Shown in pieces: positions 50,965 through 58,602 of a stretch of 64,000 nucleotides of DNA. Each line of letters starts with the position of its first letter. The stretch's first letter is position 1. The position numbers and the translations under genes were made by a program. The notes below the pieces were generated by a model that saw only the letters and a list, made by a program, of their open reading frames with translations, did no database searches and had not been told where the DNA came from. Source of the stretch: Bacillota bacterium (lineage in GTDB: Bacteria > Bacillota > Clostridia > Christensenellales > Aristaeellaceae); assembly GCA_023425025.1 (NCBI GenBank), contig JAFADG010000027.1, positions 62,001-126,000 on the forward strand, in the 5' to 3' direction.

Positions 50965-51756
50965 TCAGCTGCTGGCGCTTTTGTACCGGCGAAGGCCGAA
51001 CTTCCACAGCTTGAAGGCAAACAGCGTAAACAAAAGCGCCACGGCACATCCCCATGCAAGGCCAAAGGGGGTCAGCGTCCCGGTGAGCATTTGAACGGGC
51101 AGCGTTGCCAGCAGCCCATAAGGCAGCACCACCTGGAAAAGCACCTTCCATACGCCTTCAAACACCACGCCGGGCACCTTCATGCTCAATTCCAACAGGG
51201 AATCCTCCAACTGGTGCACCGTGGCCGCGGACGTGAAAAAGAAAGGGACGGTGCGCAGCAGCAGCATCAAATCGTACCATAAAAGCGTCATCAGCAGCAC
51301 CAGCAGGGTGTAGCTGGCCACCGCCAAAAAGGAAGGCGGGGCGTCAAGCTGCGATATGCCCCTTGCAAGAATGATGAAACTCATGGCAATAAGCGGCAGG
51401 GAACCGGGATTGACGGACTCAAAGGACAGGCGCAAAAGCGGGCTTTTCGGCTTGGTAATATAGTGATCCAGCCCGCCGGTGCGAATCTTTTCGGGGATGG
51501 AGATCAGCCCGAAAAAGAAGCTGCTCATGTTCAGCGCGTTAATGAGGGAAAACGTGCCCACGAAGATAATCATCTCCCCCTTCTGCCACCCGCCGATGGA
51601 TTCGATCTGGCCATAAAGAACCTCAAAAAGCAATAGCTGCAATGCAAACATGCTGCCGTCCACAAAGAACGCGCCGAAAAAGGAAAGCCTGAAAACCATC
51701 AGCTGGCTCATGCGCAGCTTGACCAGCGTTACGATCAGTTTCATGTTGCCTTTCAT
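50965..51756 (-). CDS. ABC-2 type exporter membrane subunit 2
   Basis: 263 residues, six membrane segments, of the ABC-2 family found in pairs with a dedicated ATPase (viologen-exporter-like). FQVVLPYGLLATLPVQMLTG is the typical C-terminal signature. The ATG overlaps the stop codon of the preceding permease by 4 bp. Last gene of the mutS2-ABC operon; no clear terminator follows. Confidence 0.87.
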   Translation of the reverse strand: MKGNMKLIVTLVKLRMSQLMVFRLSFFGAFFVDGSMFALQLLLFEVLYGQIESIGGWQKGEMIIFVGTFSLINALNMSSFFFGLISIPEKIRTGGLDHYITKPKSPLLRLSFESVNPGSLPLIAMSFIILARGISQLDAPPSFLAVASYTLLVLLMTLLWYDLMLLLRTVPFFFTSAATVHQLEDSLLELSMKVPGVVFEGVWKVLFQVVLPYGLLATLPVQMLTGTLTPFGLAWGCAVALLFTLFAFKLWKFGLRRYKSASS

Positions 51757-52547
51757 ATGCCCACCCCATCATAGCGGACGCGCAGATGCGCATACGTCCC
51801 TTTGTTCAAAAAGTAGAAAATCCCAATCCATGCCGAAAGTACCAGCATGCCGGTGAGGGCTTCGGCGCCGCCCCGGCCCAGCAGCAGCATGGCCGGCAGG
51901 TGGGCGGCGCAGTAAAAGGGCGTCAGCCGCATCGCCTGCAAAACCCCTTCCGGCATCAGGGTCAGGGGCACCAGCGTTCCCGAGAGGAATGCCAGCACAT
52001 TGCTTTTGATCATCAAAAACATCCAAATATCCTGGTATTTAAAGGTCATGATCCCAAGATAAAAGTGAAACTGGGAAAAGAATACCCGGCCCAGCGCGAG
52101 CAGCGCCGCGGCCGCAAGCCAGTCGCAAAGGCGGAAGACAAAGCTGTGCTGCAAGGGAAAGACCAACAGGCACAAAACGCTTGCGCCCAGGCTGAAGATC
52201 ACCGTATACGCCGCGCTGCCCAGGGATTGAACGAACAGATACGTCTGCACTTTAATGGGCAGCACCAGGAATTTGGAAAAGGTTCCGGCCCGGATTTGGG
52301 AGCTCAATTCTTCGGCGATGCGGCCGGTATTGTCCGCCTGCGCAAAAAAGGACTGGATGAGGTAGTACAGAATCATGGTTCCAAGGGTGAAGCCCGCCAC
52401 CTCGCCCTGGTTTTTGTAGATGGAGGACCATAAAAGCCAGGCGAACAGCACCCGTGCTACGCCGCCCAGCACCTGCATGGCAATATCAAAGCGGTAGGCG
52501 GTGCGGTTTTTGAAGGCGATGGTAAACGCCTCCCAATATTTTTTCAT
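51753..52547 (-). CDS. ABC-2 type exporter membrane subunit 1
   Basis: 264 residues, six membrane segments, same family as the next gene: YWEAFTIAFKNRTAYRFDIAM at the N-terminus and LMPEGVLQAMRLTPFYCAAHLPAMLLLG near the C-terminus. The ATG at 52547 overlaps the ATPase stop (ATGA). The two permeases probably form a heterodimer. Confidence 0.87.
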   Translation of the reverse strand: MKKYWEAFTIAFKNRTAYRFDIAMQVLGGVARVLFAWLLWSSIYKNQGEVAGFTLGTMILYYLIQSFFAQADNTGRIAEELSSQIRAGTFSKFLVLPIKVQTYLFVQSLGSAAYTVIFSLGASVLCLLVFPLQHSFVFRLCDWLAAAALLALGRVFFSQFHFYLGIMTFKYQDIWMFLMIKSNVLAFLSGTLVPLTLMPEGVLQAMRLTPFYCAAHLPAMLLLGRGGAEALTGMLVLSAWIGIFYFLNKGTYAHLRVRYDGVGI

Positions 52548-53530
52548 AGGGCGGCCTCCTCCCGGCTTCCGTACAGCCTGGTGACGACGCTGCCGATATC
52601 CTCTTCCTCCACCATGATGTCCCGTATGGGATAGCGGGACAAAAGGGATTGCAACATGGGCGTGGCATCGGCCTTGGGCAGCAGGAAGGACAGCTTCAAC
52701 GGTTCCCGCGTGACCTCCGTGCACATGGGGGGCAGCTCCACATCGCACTCCTCCTCCAGAGCCAGGATCATTTTCCGGAAGGTTTGATGCTGCCGAAAGA
52801 GCGTATCCGTCGGCCCGTCGCACAGCTTTTCGCCATGGTTGACGACCACGCAGCGCTTGCAAAGGCTGATAATGTCCTCCATATAGTGGGAGGTCAATAG
52901 GATGGTGGTACCCTGATCCCTGTTCACTTCCCGCAAAAAGGACCGCATTTGGTGCTGGGCCACGGCATCCAGGCCGATGGTGGGCTCATCGAGGAAGAGA
53001 ATGCGGGGGCTGTGCAAAAGCGCGGCGATCAGCTCCATCTTCATCCGCTCCCCCAGGGACAGCGTGCGCACCTGCACGCGCATCAAATGCGCTACGCCAA
53101 ACAGGCTGGTGAAGTATTCGATATTCCGGCGGTAGGTGCGTTCGGGAATATCATACAGCTCCTTGAACAGGCGGAAGGTATCGGCCGGCGTCAGGTCAAA
53201 GAACAGCTGGCTTTTTTGCCCCATGACCACCGCGTACTGCTTTTTGAAGTCGTTTTCCAGCCGGTTGGGCACAAAGCCCATGACGGAAAGGCTGCCCGAG
53301 GCCGGCGCGATAATGCCGGTCAGCAGCTTGACAAGGGTGGTCTTCCCTGCGCCGTTGGGCCCGATGAGCCCTACAAATTCCCCTTCGGACACGGTAAGGT
53401 CAAAATCAGAAAGCGCGGTTTTCTCTACATACTTGCGGTGGAACAGCGAGGCGATGCTGCCCACAAAGCCCTGTTCCTTTTCAAAACGGCGGTATACCTT
53501 GGTAAGACCCTTTGTTTCAATCAACGGCAT
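52544..53530 (-). CDS. ABC exporter ATP-binding protein
   Basis: 328 residues. Walker A GPNGAGKTT, signature LSLGERMKMELIAALL, Walker B PRILFLDEPTIGLD, switch TSHY. About 85 residues follow the ATPase domain, as in the drug-exporting members that pair with two ABC-2 permeases. The start at 53530 has AAGGAG 7 nt upstream and overlaps the end of mutS2 by 14 bp, so the genes are coupled. It shares the attenuated mutS2 promoter, which hints at antibiotic or stress response. Confidence 0.94.
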   Translation of the reverse strand: MPLIETKGLTKVYRRFEKEQGFVGSIASLFHRKYVEKTALSDFDLTVSEGEFVGLIGPNGAGKTTLVKLLTGIIAPASGSLSVMGFVPNRLENDFKKQYAVVMGQKSQLFFDLTPADTFRLFKELYDIPERTYRRNIEYFTSLFGVAHLMRVQVRTLSLGERMKMELIAALLHSPRILFLDEPTIGLDAVAQHQMRSFLREVNRDQGTTILLTSHYMEDIISLCKRCVVVNHGEKLCDGPTDTLFRQHQTFRKMILALEEECDVELPPMCTEVTREPLKLSFLLPKADATPMLQSLLSRYPIRDIMVEEEDIGSVVTRLYGSREEAAL

Positions 53531-55463
53531 GTTCATTCTCCTTCTCATACCTGATCACCATGTCGGGCCGGTGGGCTCTTTCCATCTTGTGCCTTGCTTT
53601 TCTGTTTTCCACGCTGTCAAAGACGATGGAAAAATCATAGTTGTCGGGATACATGCTTTCGGCGGCTACATGGCGCTTTAGGCGTTTGTGAGGGATGCGC
53701 TTTTTGACCCCCTTGACCTGCACGCCGACAAGGCCCTTTTCATCCGCCGGCGCGTATACCAGGCCAATCTCCCGCCCGGGATAGATGAAAACGCTGTCGC
53801 CCAATTGAAACTGGGCGGCGTGGGTGGACGCGGGCTTTGGCGCCTGCTCCCGCGCAATGCGGGGCTGGGGCTGAGACGCCGTTTGACCCGCCACCGGCGC
53901 ATTGGATACGGCCACCGATACAGGCTTTTTGTTCTCCTGCCTGCCATAGGCGGCTTCCCTTGCCCTTGCGATCATCCCTTCCGAAAAGCCCAGCCTTTTT
54001 ACGATATACAGGGCGCAGCTTTCTCCCGCCTCACCCATTTCCAGCCGGTACAGGGGCTGCAGGCTTTCCCGGTCGAAGGCCATCCGCGCGTTTTGAAGCC
54101 CCGGGGCGTTGTAAGCGTATTCCTTGACCTCGGGGTAGTGGGTGGTGGCCACGAACAGGCAGCCTTTTTCCCGCAGCGCATCCAGTATGGCGATGGCAAT
54201 GCCCATGCCCTCCATGGGATCGGTGCCGGAGCCCAGTTCATCCAGCAGCACCAGGCTTTCCCGGCCGGTATTTCTCAAAATCTCCAGCACATTGGTCATG
54301 TGGGAAGAGAAGGTGGAAAGGTTTTGGGAAATGCTTTGCCCGTCGCCGATATCGCAAAGCACGTTGGACATCATGCAAAGGCAGGTCCCCTTGCCCGAGG
54401 GCACATGCAGCCCGCTTTGCGCCATCATGGTCAACAGCCCGACGGTTTTGAGTGCCACGGTTTTGCCGCCGGTATTGGGGCCGGTGATGACGATGCCCTT
54501 TATCTCCCCGCCCAACTTAAAATGCAGGGGCACGCATCGGTCCCTATCAATCAGGGGATGGCGGCCGTTTTCAATGACGATGCGGCGCTCCACCGTGATC
54601 TCTGGCTCGATGCCATCCATGCCGGCGCTCAAAATGCCCTTGGCAAAGGCAAAGTCCAGGGTTTCAAAGGCTTCCCGGTTGCGTTCCAAGGCGGATAAGC
54701 AGCTTTCCGCCAGGGCCGTCAAGGTGTACAGCACCTTGCGGACCTCGTTTTCCTCCTGTATTTTCAGCAGGTTCAATTCTTCCTGGAGCTTTGCGACAGC
54801 GGCAGGTTCAATGAACACGGTGCCGCCGGAGGCGGACATATCCACCACCGTGCCGGCCACCTGCGTTTTGTGCTCCCTTTTTACCGGTAGCGTCTGCCGC
54901 CCACCCCTTATCGCTACAAAGCTGTCGGAAAAGTAAGCCCGGTTGCTTTGCAGCAGGCTGTTGAGCTTTGTTTTGATCTGGGCGGCTGTCTGCTCCGCCT
55001 TACGGCGCACATCGCGCAGGGCGGGGGAAGCGTTGCTGTCCACCGCGTCGCCCCGGATGCAGCGCTCGATTTCCCCTTCCAGCTCGGCAAGGTCCAGGAA
55101 GGACCGACCGTAAAACGCCAGCTCAGCCCCCAGGTATTCGCCGCGCTTCAAATAGGCCTTCATCCTGCGGCAGGAAGAAAGGAACTGGGCAATGCCGATG
55201 AACTGCTCCGGCGCGAGCATCGCGCCGGCCTTCAACAGCGGCAGCACCTTATCCAACGATTCGGTGGTGCTGATGGGCGGCGAGCCCAGGACGTCCAGCA
55301 GCTGCCGGGCCTGGGTGGTTGTGCGCAGCCAGGCCCGGCATTCCTTTTCATTAAAGGATGGCGTCAGGTGCAGCAGCTTTTCCTTGGCCCCCTGGGTGCT
55401 GGCCAGGCCGCAAAGCATGTTTTTGATTTCGTCAAACTCCAAGGTCATTTCAACCGTGTTCAA
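53517..55463 (-). CDS. MutS2-like ATPase without Smr domain
   Basis: 648 residues; typical MutS2 is about 780. The core is present: N-terminal connector and lever helices with a clamp-like coiled coil (about 120-280), the ABC-type ATPase with Walker A GPNTGGKTVALKT, signature region ISQNLSTFSSHMTNVLEIL and Walker B LVLLDELGSGTDP. After it come a Pro/Ala linker and a KOW-like beta domain (FQLGDSVFIYPGREIGLVY), but the C-terminal Smr endonuclease domain is missing; the end reads MYPDNYDFSIVFDSVENRKARHKMERAHRP. MutS2 acts in recombination control and in ribosome-collision rescue. The TTG at 55463 is taken as start because GGAGG lies 8 nt upstream. It heads an ABC exporter operon behind an attenuator. 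Confidence 0.88.
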   Translation of the reverse strand: MNTVEMTLEFDEIKNMLCGLASTQGAKEKLLHLTPSFNEKECRAWLRTTTQARQLLDVLGSPPISTTESLDKVLPLLKAGAMLAPEQFIGIAQFLSSCRRMKAYLKRGEYLGAELAFYGRSFLDLAELEGEIERCIRGDAVDSNASPALRDVRRKAEQTAAQIKTKLNSLLQSNRAYFSDSFVAIRGGRQTLPVKREHKTQVAGTVVDMSASGGTVFIEPAAVAKLQEELNLLKIQEENEVRKVLYTLTALAESCLSALERNREAFETLDFAFAKGILSAGMDGIEPEITVERRIVIENGRHPLIDRDRCVPLHFKLGGEIKGIVITGPNTGGKTVALKTVGLLTMMAQSGLHVPSGKGTCLCMMSNVLCDIGDGQSISQNLSTFSSHMTNVLEILRNTGRESLVLLDELGSGTDPMEGMGIAIAILDALREKGCLFVATTHYPEVKEYAYNAPGLQNARMAFDRESLQPLYRLEMGEAGESCALYIVKRLGFSEGMIARAREAAYGRQENKKPVSVAVSNAPVAGQTASQPQPRIAREQAPKPASTHAAQFQLGDSVFIYPGREIGLVYAPADEKGLVGVQVKGVKKRIPHKRLKRHVAAESMYPDNYDFSIVFDSVENRKARHKMERAHRPDMVIRYEKENEHAVD

Positions 55464-55486
55464 AGGTGATACCTCCAATCGTCAAT

Positions 55487-55543
55487 AGAAAAAGCCCGCG
55501 GACGCATCTGCCTTTTTACATGGGCAGAATGCTCCCGCGGGCT
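55487..55543 (-). terminator. Intrinsic terminator (attenuator) directly before mutS2
   Basis: On the minus strand, AGCCCGCGG (55543-55535) pairs with CCGCGGGCT (55501-55493). An inner stem CTGCC/GGCAG continues the helix, and TTTTCT (55492-55487) follows. It lies 11 nt before the mutS2 Shine-Dalgarno site, so it must be read through for expression. Confidence 0.82.
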
Positions 55544-55680
55544 GTGAATAAAAAACAACGGCAGATATCCGCCGCCGGCCGTGAACAAGAATCATTTTTC
55601 CGACGCAATCATGCTAAGGCAAGATGCGTGAAAACAATATTCCTGAAAACGGGCCGGAGGGCGAGCCCTCTGTCGTTTCC

Positions 55681-55782
55681 TTATTGCCAGTCAGGTGTCA
55701 GGAAGCAGTCTGTTAAGGGCAGATGCGGGATGGTACGCAAACAAAGCAGGCTGCGCCTGTCCTTTGCCATCCATTCCCTCAT
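55681..55782 (-). CDS. Possible 33-codon ORF in the mutS2 leader
   Basis: ATG at 55782, TAA at 55683-55681. It begins MREWMAKDRR and ends TPDWQ. There is no good ribosome-binding site, but it starts 4 nt after the tiny leader ORF, so it could be translated by coupling. It overlaps the leader's main hairpin, and may be only structured RNA. Confidence 0.3.
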   Translation of the reverse strand: MREWMAKDRRSLLCLRTIPHLPLTDCFLTPDWQ

Positions 55783-55786
55783 GGAT

Positions 55787-55822
55787 TCAGTTATGAAGCC
55801 CCTTAACAGACAAGACCGACAT
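55787..55822 (-). CDS. Leader peptide upstream of mutS2
   Basis: Eleven codons, MSVLSVKGLHN, behind a perfect AGGAGG with 7-nt spacing (55835-55830). It lies about 25 nt after the predicted transcription start. Its coding sequence contains GTCTGTTAAGGG (55811-55800), exactly complementary to CCCTTAACAGAC (55719-55708) about 80 nt downstream, so ribosome position could decide which leader structure forms. Confidence 0.6.
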   Translation of the reverse strand: MSVLSVKGLHN

Positions 55823-55853
55823 CAAAAATCCTCCTAGCAAAAATTTCGAGTGT

Positions 55854-55882
55854 ATTGTAGCAGAGCAAAGTAAAATTGTCAA
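55854..55882 (-). promoter_or_regulatory. Promoter of the mutS2-ABC exporter operon
   Basis: Minus strand TTGACA (55882-55877), 17 bp, TACAAT (55859-55854); leader of about 385 nt before mutS2. Confidence 0.82.
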
Positions 55883-55936
55883 CGGTCAATCGCCATATTT
55901 CCATGCGGTTCATGGAGCACGCTATCTGTCCATAGG

Positions 55937-55985
55937 AGATTGTAGCAGACATTGACAATCTCTTGACAATCTCCGTAAAGATTGT
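55937..55985 (+). promoter_or_regulatory. Cluster of four AGATTGT/ACAATCT half-sites
   Basis: AGATTGT at 55937-55943 and 55979-55985; ACAATCT at 55955-55961 and 55966-55972. The last two half-sites bracket the promoter spacer of the FMN-binding protein gene, giving ACAATCT-N6-AGATTGT. A repressor or activator site array is likely. Confidence 0.6.
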
Positions 55986-55991
55986 TACTAT
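55963..55991 (+). promoter_or_regulatory. Promoter of the FMN-binding protein gene
   Basis: TTGACA (55963-55968), 17 bp, TACTAT (55986-55991). Confidence 0.75.
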
Positions 55992-56031
55992 ATAAACAAT
56001 TCCGGAGGATAAATATAAGGGAGGCGTACCC

Positions 56032-57108
56032 ATGAAAAAGGTCCTGTCTGTTCTGCTGGCTCTTTTGATCTGCACCCTGCCTATACTGGCCCTGGCGACG
56101 GGCATTACAGCGGAAGGAGCCTACACGGACGGCGTCTACATCGGCGAGGCAGAAGGCTATAACGGGCCTCTGAAGGTGGAAGTCACGATTGAAGGCGGCG
56201 TCATCAAGGAGATCAAGCTGCTGGAAACCGTCGATACCGAGGAAGTATACACGCAGGCCAAGGCCAGCGTGCTGCCAGCCATCATCGCTGCCAATACCGT
56301 CACCGGCGTGGATACGCAATCCGGCGCCACCTTCTCCTCCCTGGGAATTTTGGCCGCAACCGCCAATGCCCTTTCACAAGCCGGCGCCATCGTAACGCTG
56401 CCCGAAGCGAAACAGGAAGCGGCGGCTGCCGAGCCTGTCAAGGCCGCGTCCGGGACAGTGTACCTGGGCTTTGGCTCCGTGCCCAACTTCCGCGTTGGCC
56501 CCGGCAAGGACCCCGCGGACGTGCAGGTATATTCTTTCAACGTGACCATGGCCTCCGTGCTCTTTGACGGAGAAGGCCGCATTCTGAACATGACCGTGGA
56601 TATCTATGAAATCAGCACACCCAACTACGACGGCGAAAGTATGCCCCATTTCTCCGGCTGGCCGGGAAAAGAAGGCTACAACGTATTTGACCATGAAAAA
56701 GAAGCCGTGACGGGCCTTTCCGAAAATACCGAAGAACTGGCTGCCACCCAAATCAACGGATGGCTGACCAAGCGGGAGCGCGGCGACAGCTACCACATGA
56801 ATCCGCAGAACGAATGGTACAAGCAGATGGACGCTATTGAAAACATGTTCACCGGCTGGACCGTTCAGGAAATCCGCGACTGGTTCGGCAAGTACACCTC
56901 CGCCCGCAACGGCCGCCCCATCAAGCCGTCTTCTGAAAACGAGGATGACAAAAAGGCGCTGGCCGCCATGTCCCCCGAAGAACTGGCCGTCCTTGCGGAC
57001 GTAACCTCCCAGGCGACCATCAGCCTTTCCGACGCCCACGGCCTGATTCTGGAAGCCATTGAAGAGGCTTATGCCAACCGTCAGCCCGCGCTGACCATCG
57101 GCGAATAA
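56032..57108 (+). CDS. Secreted FMN-binding domain protein
   Basis: 358 residues. Signal peptide MKKVLSVLLALLICTLPILA, no lipobox. Residues about 28-125 are an FMN_bind domain with the flavinylation motif TQSGATFSS, whose Thr accepts FMN covalently from ApbE. A linker rich in Ala and Glu leads to a second domain (about 140-350; YLGFGSVPNFRVGPGKD, IYEISTPNYDGESMPHFSGWPG) seen in clostridial FMN-binding proteins. Extracytoplasmic flavoproteins of this kind pass electrons to outside acceptors. No ApbE or redox partner gene is adjacent, although a flavodoxin-like gene converges on it. Strong GGGAGG site before the ATG at 56032. Confidence 0.88.
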   Translation: MKKVLSVLLALLICTLPILALATGITAEGAYTDGVYIGEAEGYNGPLKVEVTIEGGVIKEIKLLETVDTEEVYTQAKASVLPAIIAANTVTGVDTQSGATFSSLGILAATANALSQAGAIVTLPEAKQEAAAAEPVKAASGTVYLGFGSVPNFRVGPGKDPADVQVYSFNVTMASVLFDGEGRILNMTVDIYEISTPNYDGESMPHFSGWPGKEGYNVFDHEKEAVTGLSENTEELAATQINGWLTKRERGDSYHMNPQNEWYKQMDAIENMFTGWTVQEIRDWFGKYTSARNGRPIKPSSENEDDKKALAAMSPEELAVLADVTSQATISLSDAHGLILEAIEEAYANRQPALTIGE

Positions 57109-57136
57109 CCGGTCTGCAAAACAACGAGCCACGGCA

Positions 57137-57179
57137 AGGGTATGCTATAACAAGGATTTGTTGCAGCATACCCTCGCTT
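57137..57179 (+). terminator. Terminator of the FMN-binding gene
   Basis: AGGGTATGCT (57137-57146) pairs with AGCATACCCT (57165-57174), followed by CGCTTTT. Confidence 0.7.
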
Positions 57180-57190
57180 TTGCTATGCGC

Positions 57191-57234
57191 AAAAAAGAGA
57201 AGCGGCATGAAAACCTCCATGCCGCTTCTCTTTC
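57191..57234. terminator. Second, bidirectional terminator
   Basis: GAGAAGCGGCATG (57197-57209) pairs with CATGCCGCTTCTC (57218-57230), with an A-run before and TTT after. Also ends the convergent reductase gene. Confidence 0.85.
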
Positions 57235-57247
57235 TATAAGCAATTTC

Positions 57248-57958
57248 TTATTTTGCCTCACCGGTTTTGATCCATCCCCGGGCTTCCCAATGGGCCTTGT
57301 CCAGGGGATTCCAGGTATTTTTGCGCATCATGCCCTTCATCATGAAAAAGAAAAAGCTGCGGATAAAAGGCGGCCTGATCTTTTTGACTTTGCCAGCCGT
57401 TTTCACGATTTTGCCGGCCAGTATGTCGGCCTCCCTGGCCATCTGCGCCTGCTTCTTTTCCGGCACTTCGCTCCATTTGGATGCGCCTACCGCCTTGCGG
57501 TAGGAAAACAAACGCTTGACGCCCCAGAACCGCAGACTGCTGCGAAGCGTTTTTGTGGCATGCTTCGCTCCGGCGCCTGCGGTGCTTACCACGCTCAGGC
57601 CCAACTTGTCAAACATGGCTGGGTTCGGCCGGTGGCTCACCCACATATAGCATAAGTGATCAATGAGCGTCTTCATGGGCCCGCTGACATCCAGCCCATA
57701 TACCGGCGAGGCCAGTATGATCAGGTCCGCCTCCGTCAAGGTCTTTGCAATGGGCGCGACAGCCTCGGCGTGCGGGCAATATTGCTCCCCCTTATATATG
57801 CAGGTGAAGCAGCCCATGCAAAAGTGGTTCAAATCCCGTGGCAACACCACTTCCGTAAGCTCCAAAGCAGTGCGCTTTTGAATGCCACCCAGCACCAACT
57901 CTACGGTATGGTGCGTGCTGCCATGGCGGGCGTTGCCATATACGGCGGCAACCTTCAT
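57248..57958 (-). CDS. Flavodoxin-fold NAD(P)H-dependent reductase
   Basis: 236 residues of the NADPH-dependent FMN reductase / iron-sulfur flavoprotein family. GNARHGSTHHTVELVL is the FMN phosphate loop. HFCMGCFTCIYKGEQYCPHAE has the Cys cluster seen in iron-sulfur flavoproteins (C-x2-C-x2-C-x7-C). ILASPVYGLDVSGPMKTLIDHL is the second FMN contact. The C-terminal 60 residues are basic and hydrophobic (RSFFFFMMKGMMRK). First or only gene after the rdgB-znuA transcript. Confidence 0.87.
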   Translation of the reverse strand: MKVAAVYGNARHGSTHHTVELVLGGIQKRTALELTEVVLPRDLNHFCMGCFTCIYKGEQYCPHAEAVAPIAKTLTEADLIILASPVYGLDVSGPMKTLIDHLCYMWVSHRPNPAMFDKLGLSVVSTAGAGAKHATKTLRSSLRFWGVKRLFSYRKAVGASKWSEVPEKKQAQMAREADILAGKIVKTAGKVKKIRPPFIRSFFFFMMKGMMRKNTWNPLDKAHWEARGWIKTGEAK

Positions 57959-57990
57959 AAGGACACCCCTTTCTTCGTATGCCTTGCGGC

Positions 57991-58602
57991 CTACAGCTTC
58001 AGCGCATCGCGGAAAAACGTCAAAAAGCCGGGCCGCAGGTCCTTGTGGCTCAAGGCCTGCTCTTCCGGAGATAAATCAAACCAATATGCCTTTTTTTCTG
58101 CTGATACCGACAAAGAGTCCAGCGGCCAGCCCGGCGTGTGCCTTGCGTGGGGCTTATCCGCCAGCAGAAAAAGATCGGAGCAGATATCATCCCCATTATG
58201 TTCAAACAGCGTCCCGTCTTCTGTAATCAGGCAAATGGCGTTCAGGTACCGGGCAGGCAGAAAGCCGTCCCTGCCGTATTCTCCGGCCAGCGCGGCATAG
58301 TGGGCGATCATTTCCGCATCGGTTAATGACTTCCCTTCCGGCCGCCTTGCATGGACGCCGGGATTTTTACTTTGCGGCACACCCAGTATTTCAATGCCGG
58401 AATCACAGGAGAATACGGGCCGGCGATATAGATTGTAATAGAAAAGCGCTTTTTGCCTGGCGTTTTGAAGCGGCGTTTTGCCATCCTCCGGCGCCGATGG
58501 GGCGCCATGATCCAGGCCGTCGATCAAAATCGGCAGTCCGCACAGCCAATCACGCATGGCTTTGAGCTTGGCCGGATTGCCCGTTCCGTATATCAGCCGC
58601 AT
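57991..58602 (-). CDS. Non-canonical purine NTP pyrophosphatase (RdgB/HAM1-like)
   Basis: 203 residues. IYGTGNPAKLKAMRDWL is the N-terminal signature, PLQNARQKALFYYN the E/N-x-A-x-x-K-A region, and CDSGIEI the metal-binding D-S-G motif. The usual Glu before the N-A-R block reads EDGKTPLQNA, as in the family. It removes ITP and XTP from nucleotide pools. It is more diverged than typical RdgB, so the substrate may differ. The ATG at 58602 overlaps the TGA of the zinc-binding-protein gene (TGATG). Confidence 0.8.
   Translation of the reverse strand: MRLIYGTGNPAKLKAMRDWLCGLPILIDGLDHGAPSAPEDGKTPLQNARQKALFYYNLYRRPVFSCDSGIEILGVPQSKNPGVHARRPEGKSLTDAEMIAHYAALAGEYGRDGFLPARYLNAICLITEDGTLFEHNGDDICSDLFLLADKPHARHTPGWPLDSLSVSAEKKAYWFDLSPEEQALSHKDLRPGFLTFFRDALKL

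Noticed and set aside
55721..55740. T-box-like GGGATGGTAC
   Set aside because: It is on the plus strand, matches the T-box core incompletely, and no specifier stem or amino-acid gene follows; the same bases form part of the minus-strand leader hairpin.
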